Origin: Tetrahymena elliotti 4EA
Lineage: Eukaryota; Ciliophora; Oligohymenophorea; Hymenostomatida; Tetrahymenidae
Length of the DNA: 64,000 nucleotides
Direction of reading: 5' to 3'
Assembly: GCA_000231825.2 (NCBI GenBank)
Contig: JH720301.1
Span: 124,001 to 188,000 of the forward strand
Within the stretch, counting starts at the first letter, position 1. Every line of letters starts with the position of its first letter. Positions 25,252-38,493 of the stretch are shown here, piece by piece. Under the pieces are notes generated by a model. It was not told where the DNA came from. It did no database searches and worked only from the letters and a program-made list of their open reading frames with translations. A program made the translations under genes and the position numbers.

Positions 25252-28200
25252 ATGAATATTTCTGCATTTAATCAATCAATCGTTGATAAACAAGTTAATG
25301 TTTTTGATTAAACTAGTTATCAATTTTAAGATTCTCTTAAATAATCAATTACTGAGTGTATAGTAGAATAAAAAATGAAGGATAGTAGCTATGCATTAGA
25401 TAATTAAAAAAAGAGATAAGTATTGAGTAAATTTAATGAAAAGAATAAAGAATAACCTCAATAAAAGCAAGAAAATGTAAGTGAAGAATGTTAAACTGAA
25501 GATAAAACTACAAATAAGTAGGTTTAAAGATAGAATAAGTATATAAAAAAATAAAATGTGTCTTCTATAAAAGTTAGTGTATTAATACACCAGTTTATGT
25601 AGAAAATGAAACTTCATGCACCGAGTGTATTATTCAAAAAACTAAATGAAAACTAATTCTACCAGATTGGAGATTTATCTAGCGATTTCTAATACTTTAA
25701 GCACAATTAAGTAAAATAATTAAATTAGTATTAAGGTGCTTATCAGCATTTCTAGCTAACAAACAATTTATCAAATGTAAATTTTATTTTTAATTTAGAA
25801 ATAGAACTGTGAGATAATTTTCTTATTTAGACAATTTCAAAGTAATTTTTTAATCCAAAGAATATGTTTTAATACACTTTTTATTGTCTTTTTATTTAGA
25901 TTTATTCTTGAGATTCATTAATAGCGACATCTTTGTCATCATTCCTGTATTTTTGATTACATTTATTTTGGAAATATTAATTTTCTTTGATTTATTAATC
26001 AAAATTATCTGTTTTTTTATAACTTTAATAGAGTCAGCCTAAAAGAATATGTTTATTATTATTTAATCTTATCTCATTGCTTGTTCTTCTTTTACTAACT
26101 CCTCTTGCTCTAAGCTTTGACTTACATATAAATATCAGCTCACTTTGTTCTATTTACTTATTTATAAATTTGCTTTTGCAAACTAATTTGGTAAATTTTT
26201 TATAAGTGATTAAAATTACAATTTATTAAAATCAAAAGGCCTACTTTGAGAGAGGGGAATTGATAAGTGAGAGAAACTAAATAATCATAAGATATTTCTC
26301 CTAATTTAGTTCATGGTAAACTATATCTAAAATCATTTTTATTAAATTGACATTTAAATTCTGAAATAAAAGGATTGACATCATACTCCTTTTGATAACA
26401 TTTACGGCATGTTTTTATTATGATATGAGATATCTTTCAATTCTTATTATCTTAAAACTTAATGATGTTATTTACTATTATGACAAAGCTGTTGAATTGT
26501 TTGAACTAAATTATAAATACTAACATTATACAGTATTCTTAAGAATAGTTATTATGATTTTGCTTTTAGCTCATATTTCAGGTTGCATATTTATTTTAAT
26601 TGCAAAGGAGTCTAATTCAAATGAATCTTGGATTTCTAAATTATAAAATTAAAGTGAAATTGATATTTATGTTGCTTCTATATTTTGGTCTATTATAACT
26701 ATGATAACAATAGGATATGGTGATATTGTGCCTTAAACTACAAGTAAAATTCCTCTTTATTCTTTTAATTACTTTTTTTGAAAAAAAATATTTCTAAAAG
26801 TTGAAAGAGTTTATGTAATATTCGTTGCTTTCGTTTCTTGTGGTGTGTTTGCTTACTCTATAAACACAATAGGTAAATTATATTTATACTTATTAATTAG
26901 CTAATATATTTAAATATATTGGATTTAATTTAGGGGAGATAGTAAGAGAAAAAAAGAGAAATGAGGAAGAATATAATAAAAAAATAATTTAACTTTAGTT
27001 ATTTATGAAGTAGAGATGCATTAATAGAGAGCTAAGAGATTAGATTTTTAGATATTACTCATATATTTTAAAGTAAAAATCTTCAAGCAATTAAACTGGG
27101 TTAGAAATACTAAATTAAATGCCTTAATCAATAAAGCAAACATTTTAAATAGAACTATATTACTAATATATAAAGAGCTAACATTACTTTTCTCAAACAT
27201 TTGATCCCAAATTTTTATATCATCTTTGTTCAATAGTCAAAGAAATCTAATTAGGGGCAGGAATGGAAGTAGATGAAACTGTATTTCCTTCTAAAGAATC
27301 TTTTAATGAAAGTTTATTATTTGTAATATAAGGTGATATTAGATTCAATTTTTCTCATAAAATTAACTAAAGATTTTATACAGGACAAACTCACAGAGTA
27401 AATAAATAAATAAAAATATCAAATTCATTCAAATCAATTAATAACTTTGTTTTAAATTAAAAATTACAGAAAGGAGAAGTAATTAATTTAGAATTATTTG
27501 TTACAGGGTAATAAGGAAGAAAAATGCCAAAACTTAAAACATTTACTTCTACAAATTTAGCTTATATAGAAAGATCTTCATTTTTATAACTTCTAAATGA
27601 TTTTCCTGAAGAAAAAGTAATTAAAATATTCTGAAAATTTCAAATCATTTATAAATTTTACTATCCTATTTGTTAATTTCATTGATCAATTAACATCATA
27701 AATCAATTAAAATTTTTTATTTTATTTATGCATTCTAATAAAAAAATAAGCAAAATTAAATTGTTGAGATTTTTACTTATTAAAATTAGGAAAAGTTTTT
27801 TTAAAGCTAGGATTTGGTCAATTTTAACAATTCATACAGCCACTTAAGCTTAAATTGCAAAAGCTGTGCAAAGACAGCTCATTAATCAAATTAATGCCCT
27901 TATATACATAAGATCATAAATAGAGATTCTATAATTTATAAAAGTAACATTTCTTCAATTTAAGAGAGAGATTATAGTTATAAAAGAAAAAGAGTGAAAG
28001 ATTAATCAGCATTAAAATTTTTAATGATAGAGCTATCTCCAGATTATAATGCTTACACTAAAGAATAAATAGCGAATAAAACAAACACTTATATAGAAAG
28101 TGTTACAAATTAATTAGGGGGAGCTCTTTTAGTTACCTAACCATAATTATTTAATGATTTATTATCAAATTAACTAATTAGTTCCTAGAAAAATTATGGT

Positions 28201-29310
28201 CATTAGAATACAAATGGTATTTAAGATATAACAAGTTTTTTATAACCATACTCTGTTTCTGATGCAAATATATAGGTCCCTTTAATCAAACCATCTCTAC
28301 AAAGTTTAAAAAGAATTGAAATACTATAAAGAAACAAATAAAGACTGAATACATTTAATTAGATTACTTTAGGTTCTCAAGGGTTGATATAACATTAATC
28401 TGATTTAGTTTTAAATATCTAAAATTCCAAGTAAAAGTAATAAAATTAGGAGTAAGAAATCTATTATGATTCTTCATTAGACACTAGTGATATAAGATTC
28501 TAATAACCTATGCATATAAATAATTTATTACCTTTTAACTAATATTTTCATGAGGAAGATCTTTTTACTTATTAAAGTATGCCTTCAAGTATTGACCATA
28601 ATCTTATTGCTTAAAAGAGTAATACCTCTTAAAATATACCTTAAAATTAAAAAGCACCAACTAGACATCTTACATATGCTCAAAAAATCCCATAATCCTC
28701 ATACATGCAATAATTATATGATGAAAATAAGTGTATTTTCTAAGAAGCATATTCTTAAAATTTTTCTTCGTTTTCAAATTAATATATTTCTCAAAAAAAT
28801 ACTGAAGAAGTTAAAAATAACGAAGGAACAACAATGGGGAAAATATTTAGTGATTTAAGTGTCAGTATTAAACCAGATAAGTAATCAATAAGCAAAAAAA
28901 GCTAATAAAATTAAAATAATGGTTTTAAGTAAAATTCTATAAAATCTATGGTGACTGGAGGGATATTTAAACAAATAGAAAATAAATAAGAGAATAACAT
29001 TAAAAAATAAACATATTTAGCTGGATAAAATATTTATTAATATTTTAGTTTATATGAAATTTTAGATGAAAAATGCTATGAGATAGATTCATTAAAAAAT
29101 TATTTGATATACTTTCCTTAATATAATTTTGATATCATTATTAAAAAGTATAACATAAGAAACAAGATAATTCAGAAGAAGCCTTAATTCAAACCTAAAA
29201 TTTTTTCATTGAATAAAAAAGATTATATTAATAAATAATCAGAAATGAGACCATCTCTTTTGCATCGTAGCTCTTTAAGGGAAAAGGAATTGAATTAGCA
29301 AATTAAATGA
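25252..29310 (+). CDS. Voltage-gated K+ channel with CNBD and CCHC zinc knuckle (channel 3)
   Basis: The third paralogue, directly downstream of channel 2. It starts M-N-I-S-A-F-N-Q at 25252 and stops at TGA 29308-29310. A Lys/Glu/Gln-rich N-terminus leads to a pre-S1 motif with L-F-K-K-L-N-E-N-Q...I-G-D-L-S (about 25620-25690). S1 is a clear hydrophobic run at about 25915-25990. The S2-S3 loop has Y-F-E-R-G-E-L-I. The filter is T-I-G-Y-G-D-I-V-P, with GYGD at 26713-26724. The CNBD is at about 27130-27620, with G-E-V-I-N-L-E-L-F in the cassette. After an intron comes a linker starting E-K-F-F and the zinc knuckle at 27856-27897. A long disordered Gln/Ser tail ends with a motif containing Y-L-I-Y-F-P near 29110, very like channel 2. 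The second half of the CNBD is divergent, so nucleotide binding is not assured. Confidence 0.88.
27856..27897 (+). other. CCHC zinc knuckle of channel 3
   Basis: The codons read C-K-S-C-A-K-T-A-H-Q-S-N-Q-C, an exact CX2CX4HX4C, followed by Pro as in channel 1. It occupies the same place relative to the CNBD as in channels 1 and 2. Confidence 0.75.
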
Positions 29311-30292
29311 GATTTCACAATGTTTTCTAGAATCATTAATTGTTGTATTTAATTAAAATTTCAATCTTAATTGTTCTTTATATTTTTAATATTATTGTTA
29401 TCTGTTTTAAAATTATTCTATCTAAATAATTTATGAAAAATAAAGTTATAAAACCTATGGTAGATATATTAATTTTTTTTATTACAGATCTGTCCATAAA
29501 AACATTTACTTACACATATTATTTGAATAAAACTACTCTAAGTCTTACAATTTTTTTGTTTTCCCAGAACTTGAGTAAGATAGGTTATTCATTTAACAAA
29601 AATAAATTGAATTAATTTTAAAACCTGTTTTTATTATTTGTATTTATTATATTGAACAAAGGTGAACCTCCATCTACTTACTACCCCCAAACAAAAAATT
29701 TTTTTTTCTTCATTTTGATAGCAAAATCTTATCTACCCATCCTCTCCTCTGTCCATTAAATAATTTTTAGTTTCAAAATAGCTTCCTTTGTTTGAAAATT
29801 TCGAAAAGAAAATAAAAAATAGATAATTTGTTAATTTGTAAGAAATTTTCAAATAAAATAATAATTTGTTGAATAAATCTTAAAAAAATGAATTGATTTT
29901 ATTAATTATTTTTTTATAGAATAAATCTTGTAAAAAATGAATTGATTTTATTAATTACAATTTTATTGATTTAAGATACTAAAATAATTAATTTAATTGT
30001 TTTCATTAAATTTAAAATTTTTTAAGAATGGACTTCTTGTAAAATTAGATAAAGGGATAATCATCAGATTTGATTAAAATAAATAAATGTTGTGCTGAAT
30101 ATGTTTTGAATAAAAACATATCCCTTATTTTTTTAATTACTTTTTTTAATAAAGATATGGTCCTCAAAAAACTTAGAAGCTTAGAAAATTAAGTATTACT
30201 GACAAAAGTCAAAAGCGATCTACAAACTTAAAATTTAGGAATATAATTAGAGATAAGTATTAATATTAATTAATTAAATAAGTTTTGTATTC
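29311..30292. other. Intergenic region with a short direct repeat
   Basis: Nearly 1 kb without a supported gene between channel 3 and the next plus-strand gene. It contains a two-copy direct repeat at 29871-29957 (listed separately). Confidence 0.45.
29871..29957. repeat. Two-copy imperfect direct repeat of about 38 bp
   Basis: Copy 1 is 29871-29908 and copy 2 is 29919-29957, both starting GAATAAATCTT and ending GATTTTATTAATTA. They differ at about two positions and are separated by a T-rich 10-mer. It looks like a local duplication. Confidence 0.7.
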
Positions 30293-33247
30293 ATGAGCAA
30301 CATTCTAAAAAATCATTCTTAAGATTAGTATCAAATCGCAAACACATATATTGGATAAAATAAAAGATTGTAAAGAGAAGAATTATAAAAGGATGTTAGA
30401 AATCAAACAAGTACTTTAAGTAGAACAATATGCTCTCCTTTAAATAGTACAACTATTTCTTCTATTATGAATTAAAACCATTTAATCAATCCATAGACTC
30501 CATTAAACTAAATAAGATTAAAGGGGAGTTATACCAACTTGAATAGTATAGTGGAATAAGTTAAAATAAATCCTTAGAGTGCCAGAAATGGCTCTCTGTA
30601 ATCTCATTAAGCTAATCATGCTAATAAATAAATTGAACACAGAAGATTGAAGTAATTAGATGGTGGATTTAAAAATAATATAAGTTAAGTAGGAAAATTT
30701 TCAAATAGCTTTTAGAATTACCAAAAATAATTTATAAAGGAATAAAGTGAAAAAATTCAAGTTTTATCCAAAGAATAATCACAAACTCCTTTTTCTAACT
30801 CAAAACAATAGCTCCATTCTATGAAGAGTCTATTATACTTAAGCTAGGATTAAGGTTCTTCAAAAAATATAACATCTTCTTAAGCACAAATATCATCTGT
30901 AAAAGGATTACATTTTAATTTTGTAAATGCTACTTAAAAAAATAAGAATGGAAGTCTTTAAAATTTGGATGCTACTATTGCATCAAAAAGCTAAACTCAA
31001 TCTTAACAGCAATTCAGCACTAACTTAGGATCTGCTTAAAATCTTTATGATAATTTCTCTCATAACTATGAATGGATTGATAAAATAGAAGGAAAACAGT
31101 TCTAAAGTGCAACAACTATAGATCCTTCTGAATTTTTATTACTGAAAGTTAATAAGACAAAAAAGAAACAAATTAATGTAAATTATTTTAAATAAAAAAT
31201 ATTTCTTAAAAAAATGTCTTTTTTTCTCAAATTTTGTCTTTTTCTTTAAAGAAATTCGAATTTTTATACAAATATTATTTATCCTTTTTATTGCATGATG
31301 CGATAGAACTAATCTTCTCTTAAATTATTTATTTAATTACCATAAAATTTATTGTGTAATAGCACAAATATTTTAAGAAGATAATATTTATCATATTTTT
31401 TTATAATTTTATTATTAAATAAACTTTTTTTTTTGATAAAATAGATAATTAGTAATAATACAATTAATTCATAGATGGTTTAAGATGGAATACTAAATGT
31501 ATTAAGGTGTGATATAAATGAGTTCATTTACTTTAAGATTAAAATTTTTGAAAGAAATACTCCAATAAGAGTTAAATTTATAGTTGAAAATAATTCTTCA
31601 AACATTAAATTATATGCAAGCAAAACATGTATTTAACCAAATAATTTTAATTGTGACTATGTATTTAATAACACTAAAGTGATAAGCTTAGATGATGAAA
31701 AGAACTAAAGCATATTTAGAAAACATTAATTTATGTACTTTTCTCTAATAACTGATCAAGGGCAAGATATATAACTAAAATACACTTTTGGTTAAGAATA
31801 AAAGAGAGTTGTTAATCAGGATCCTAACAAACAATCCATAACATCAATGCCAAATATTTCAAACATATAGACTTTAAATTAGATTAATACATCCTAACTA
31901 AGAATGAGTATAATGGAAATTTAACAAGAGAGATAATAAAGAATTAAAGAAGAAGGAAACTTTATCTTGAAAAATATAAAGGTTTCTAAAGAAATGGATT
32001 AATTTACAAAAACATTAAATGTATACTAAAAAAAGAAAGAAACTTACAGCCATATAGTTCATGTAATTAAGAAAGCACAAGAAAGTTAAGATGCTAAAAA
32101 AGAAGCAATAGAATTGGAACAGCTTTAGAAAATCTAGAAATAGTATAATAAAATTAAAAAATTTAGACTCGATTTTTTTACTTTCTTTTGGGTGCAATTT
32201 GTAAATTTTTTTTTTATTTATGAAATATTCACAATTTACTTTTTATAAAGATTTATTTAACTAAAATAACTTCAATGATTAATGAGAGATTTGAAGAGAA
32301 AAAAGAAGTAATTAAAAATTTTGCTAAAATTGCTTGGAAGGCTCATCCTCTTACCATGAAATTTAGAGTAAAAATAAATTTATTACTTGAAATCTTAAAT
32401 ATAATTTAAAATAAAGAGATTTTATAGGCAATACCCTAAAGATGAGGATAAAAATAATTTAAGATATGCTAAAATCACAATGTAAACACTAGCAAAAATA
32501 ATTAAAAAGAAAAAAGAGAAATAAGCAGGTCATTTAATTGTCAGAGCTTTAAGATATAACTCTCAATATTCAGATCTTTGGGTCAAAATGAATAGATATT
32601 ATTAAATCATAGTTACAGTGCAACAAAATTATAAAATTTTTAGAATCAAAAAAGCTAATTTTAAAAAATTACTTGATAAGCTTTGGGATAAGTAAAAAAA
32701 TATTTTTTTAACTTCTAATTTAATTAAAAATTGTTTCATAAAAAGGTATTATTTTATGGGTATGGAGTAAACAATAGAAGTAAAAAAGACAGAGGATAAT
32801 GAGCAACTATTTTGGAGGAAAAAATAAAATGTATTGAATACTATTAACTAATAGGATGTTAAAAAATATGCTATCAATGAGTATTTCAAAGACTAAATGA
32901 TAGAATTCAGATAAAAAATAGGAAACTACCTTTCAATGATTAGACATGCACCAAAAGAATAAAAGAGAAAAATAAGAATTCTTCAAGCATTTTTAAATTC
33001 AGAAGAAATGTACAGGAATTCACTCATATTTGAAGATGGTAATAAAACTGATTAGTTGGATGTATCTTTTGATAATATTGGATCTGAAGTAGAACAAAAA
33101 AAACTAGACATAAACTCAATTAAAAAACCTAGGCTTTTTGTTGTTCCAACTTTCAAGTCAATCAAATCCATCTTTAGAAGAGGAGTTATTTATTATGCAT
33201 CTTAAAATCCAGATATTATGGAAAAAATTTCATTAAAAGAATTTTGA
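30293..33247 (+). CDS. Unknown protein: disordered N-terminus, beta-rich middle, helical C-terminus
   Basis: I do not recognise a family. It starts M-S-N-I-L-K-N-H at 30293 and stops at TGA 33245-33247. The first ~290 residues are Gln/Ser/Asn-rich and disordered. After a long intron (about 31178-31474) comes a compact segment with alternating hydrophobics (E-F-I-Y-F-K-I-K-I-F-E-R, then I-R-V-K-F-I-V-E-N-N). This looks like a beta-sandwich and may be distantly PPC-like, which is only a guess. A Lys/Glu/Gln coiled coil follows (about 31905-32140), then helical segments with W-K-A-H-P-L-T-M-K-F-R near 32335. It ends in a basic tail, K-S-I-F-R-R-G-V-I-Y-Y-A. Other introns lie near 32200-32260, 32400-32430 and 32693-32744. 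The last ~35 codons are duplicated about 290 bp downstream. A ciliary or cytoskeletal role would fit the composition but is not shown. Confidence 0.65.
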
Positions 33248-33596
33248 AAAAATAATATTTAAGAAAATATTTTCAATCAAATTAAAAAATTTTTTAAAAA
33301 GTAAATATTGAATAATGTCTTATCAAGATAAAATCTATGTTTATATTTTATTCTTCAAAACTTTATCAAATATCCTTCTCAAAATATATTACTATCTTAG
33401 TGTTTGTTAGTCAGATTATTTATTTATTGCGTATAGTTCCAACTTTTAAGTTAATAAATTCCATCTTCATCTTTAGAAGAGGAGTTATTTATTATGCATC
33501 ATAAAATCCAGATATTATAGATATTATGGAAAAAATTTCATTAAAAAAATTATCAAAAAATAAATTTGAAAATACTTTCGATCAAATAATAAAATT
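33143..33596 (+). repeat. Duplicated gene 3' end (possible alternative last exon or relic)
   Basis: Copy 1 (33143-33290) holds the last 34 codons and the TGA of the unknown gene plus some 3' flank. Copy 2 (33436-33596) lies 145 bp after copy 1 ends and repeats it with about 80-90% identity over the coding part. Copy 2 has two small internal duplications of 6 and 9 bp, both multiples of three, and TCA where copy 1 has its TGA stop. The reading frame is therefore kept. A possible 3' splice site (GTATAG) stands at 33431-33436, just before copy 2. Confidence 0.75.
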
Positions 33597-34107
33597 GTAT
33601 TATCAATAATCATTAGTGATATACTTAAATTACGATCTTAGTTTTAGTAGAATTATTAGATTTATTTAAAATATTCTAACAATCTAAATTATTTTATGAA
33701 AATAATAGAGAAAAATAAGAATATTTGTAATAATTGTACAAATTTCAAAGTTAGTAGAATTAATTAGACCTATTAGTAGAATAAATTCTTCTAGTTTTTA
33801 TAAAGAACTTGTTTTTACTGTCTTTAGTATAAATTTAGCTAACAAAAATAAAAAGTAAGATTTAAATAGAGTTGTTTCTTTGATATTTTACAAAGATAGA
33901 GAATGAGAGAGAGATGATTAAATTAATTTGATAAGAATTTTTGAAGATTTAATTAATTTGAGATTGATATCGATAGGCTATTTTGAGCAGATAGTTAATT
34001 TTTCATTCAAAAGTGTATAAAAAATTTACAAATCTAATTAAATATAAAAATTTTAATCAAAATATTAATTTTATAAATTTCTTAGGATATTAGTAAATAA
34101 GCAAATC
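33597..34107. other. Intergenic region upstream of DIM1
   Basis: The open frame of repeat copy 2 runs on to a TGA near 33697 but loses coding character. The rest is AT-rich 5' flank of DIM1, with no other supported feature. Confidence 0.4.
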
Positions 34108-35450
<1,343 letters not shown>

Positions 35451-36034
35451 TATCTGTTTATTTATCTTTTTAATCAATTACATAGTTAGTATAAGCATTA
35501 TTAAAATTAAAGCATCCATTCATACCTCTATTTTTAGATTTTTATAAAATAAAAATAAATTACTTTTAATCACAATTAATTTTTAAAAATCTTTCTTGAA
35601 TATTTTATGCACCTAATAAGCACATTAATAGATAAATAATCTATTTTTTGGAGTATATCTTAAATTAGTATACATTTTCAATTTAGAATATTTTAATTTC
35701 ATGAAAATTTCAAGTTAATCAATTATAATAATTTTTTTACTTACTTAAAGCCAGATGAAATTATTTTCGTTTGATTTGTTTAAAAGAATATCCTTTCAAG
35801 TAAAACAAATTAAAATATATTTTTGTATTTATTTTTTCATAATTGAGAACTAGTGAAAATTTTTAAAGATTTTTTTTTGTTAGAAACATTTAATTTAAAC
35901 GAAACACTAAATTCTAATGTAATAAAGAATAAAAATTTAATTATATTTTTACAAAATTTTAAATTTATTATTATATATTTTTTAAAGAAAGAAGATATAA
36001 TATTTGCAACTTTTAGCCTTATTTTATCTTTGAT
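35451..36034. other. Convergent intergenic region
   Basis: 3' flanks of DIM1 and the minus-strand pseudokinase gene. An open frame at 35853-36041 reaches into the antisense strand of the pseudokinase 3' end and has no coding character. Confidence 0.5.
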
Positions 36035-38493
36035 TCATTAAGTAAAAATAAATAAGAAGCGTCCTCCGCTTGATATCAATAATTTACTTTTTTAAATGTA
36101 AATGCTGCTAACTGACCAACTAGTTTCATTTGGAAAGCAGCTTTGTAGCTCAAATTCACCAGAGGAATTTTTTAAATATAAGCAAGTGCTTCCATCCCAT
36201 CCATTAGAAGTAAGAATATTAGCATCTTTAGAGAGATATACATTTGCTACACAATCTATATGAATACTTAGACTCTAAATTTTATTTAGTTATTAATCAA
36301 ATATTGATATATTTTTATCTTAACTTGAGACTGCAAAATAGCTGGATCCAATTGATATTTAAGTAATAGCATTATTATGATTATTCAATTCCTTTATAGG
36401 AGTTATCAAATTATCCTATTTATATACAAGTATTTTACCACTTTCTTCACCAATTATAATCTAATTTTGGAAGAATCTACAAATTTAACCATTGCTGCTT
36501 AGTCCCTGCATATTTTATTTTTAAGTAACTATTTTTAAAAATAAATCTTTAACATTGTGCTCTTTTTTTAAAATATAGAATTACTTTCAAAATTTTTGAG
36601 ATTACAAAAAAGGACAGTTTTATAAGTGGCAGAAATAAGCAAGAATTAGTTGTCAGCCGAAATATCAATTGAGAGAATGCAATGTTTTTCAAACAAATTA
36701 GATATTTTTTTAAAAAGTTTAAAATCCTTTAGACTGTAGATATATATGTTAGAAGATAAATCAGAAGCAATTAAGTAGTTGTTATCAGCTGTTACAATAA
36801 CTTAAGAAACTCCATAAACAAAGTCTGTCAATTTTTTATGTTGTTTAAGTTATTTTGTGTTGGAATCAAATTGGTAGACAATAATAGATCCATCTAGGCT
36901 AGAAGTAAATATGTAGTTTTGAGAACTATCACTAGTAATTGAAGTAATCAAGGACTCGTGGTCCTAATAAAAATGAAGAGTCTTCATTGGATTTTTATAG
37001 TTTTGACTGTTATTTTTTAATTTAAAATTTTATTTATTTTTTAAAAACAAGTTTGAATTCAAAATATTTACTCTTTAGCCTATTTTTATTTGTGTGGGTT
37101 AAAATCATATTCTATCTTTTCAGGTTCTGTTTTTTATATTATTTTTTCTGATTTTATAGTTAGCTTTTGCAATGATTCATTTTACTATTGATTTTAAACA
37201 CTTTATGCTTATACTTACCTATTCATAAAAAAAAATATTTAATTAACCAAATTCCTTAAATATATTGTTTTACTCATATTTTATCTGCTCATCATTTTTT
37301 ACAATTGAATTTTAATGTTCAGTTTGTAATTATTTTTGACTTGCAATTACTGCATCAATATTCGTTTCATGAATTGTTTGCTAATCTCTCTATGATTTTT
37401 GGGATTGTAAACTAGCTAATTCCTAGTTTTACTGATTAGCTTCCTTGTTATTTTTGCTAATATTTTATTTATCAACTTCCTTCTAATCTAAATTCTGTAT
37501 ACTTTCAGGATTAGCTATTTGTATAAGGAGTGTTTAACTTAAATGTTATTTAAATCTATAAAATACTTTCAAAGTCTAAAGCATCTATAATATCATCTAT
37601 CGGTGGCCTTTAGTCAGGATTTTAGCTTGTTAAAGCTCTTAATTTTTCATACAATCCAAAAGGGCAATGAACTGGTTTAGACATTTTTAAGTTGCTTTAG
37701 AAGCTAACTCCATATAAGCTTAATGATAAAACACCTAATGAATACAAATCTGAGGCAAATGTAATATTTTCATCTTGACTCTTTTCAGGTGATTCAAATT
37801 CTTTCATTTAACACTAATTGCATAAAATATTTTTATTAATTTGATAAGATGCAGTAACTAACGATTAATATATAAATAAATATCTAAAAATTACTGAGTT
37901 CTTAATAAGTCTTAGTTAAAATTTAGGTGGGATACTCATATTCACTAATAAAAAAATAATTTTCATAAAAAATAACTTTATTATGTTCTTAAATTAGTTT
38001 AAAAATAAATACTTACTTATTTATATTTCATTTGTATTAGGATTAATTTCAATATTTTTGAAATTCAAATCTCCATGAATGATTTAATTCGTATGTAGAT
38101 ATACAAGACCCTAGCACACTTGCCTAATTATAAGTTTTGCAATTTGACTTGATAATATGCTATTTTTCTTCAAGTCCATGTATTTAGCTAAATCTGTATC
38201 TAATTTTTATAAATAAAATATTTAGTTACATTCTTGACGAGAAAAATGAAGCATATACATGCTTTACCTTGGTTGAGATTAGTTAATAAATACAGCTACC
38301 CATTTATTATACTAAATGTACTTAATTGCTTAACATTAGCATGTTATAAATTTTTTAAATCTTCACAATATTTAAGCACTGAATCATGGTTTTAGATATC
38401 TATTGATTCTAATTGATAAATTTTCTAGCATTATTAACTAACAATTTATGTATTGTTAGGTGATTACGCTTTATCTCCACAGCAGTTACCCAT
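36035..38493 (-). CDS. Membrane-anchored pseudokinase with WD40-like repeats
   Basis: It starts M-G-N-C-C-G-D-K at 38493-38491, a myristoylation plus palmitoylation signal, and stops at TGA 36037-36035. The kinase fold is degenerate. There is no glycine loop and no clear beta-3 Lys. The catalytic loop is H-G-D-L-N-F-K-N (38077-38054), with Asp and Asn kept but Arg changed to Gly. The DFG triplet appears as N-M-S after splicing. An E-F-E-S-P-E (APE-like) motif and D-L-Y-S-L-G (helix F) are recognisable, as is N-P-D-Q-R-P-P. A Gln/Lys-rich linker follows (about 37510-37250). WD40-like repeats then run from about 36980 to the end (for example F-T-S-S-L-D-G-S-I-I-V-Y and L-T-S-N-G-W-D-G-S-T). At least six short introns are needed, and several splice choices are inferred. 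It is probably a membrane-bound scaffold. Confidence 0.75.

Noticed and set aside
28550..28858. 102-codon plus-strand ORF under the standard code
   Set aside because: It is an out-of-frame shadow inside channel 3. The true frame uses TAA/TAG as Gln and continues to the conserved C-terminal motif.
35853..36041. 62-codon plus-strand ORF before the pseudokinase 3' end
   Set aside because: Low-complexity hydrophobic sequence that runs into the antisense strand of a well-supported gene.
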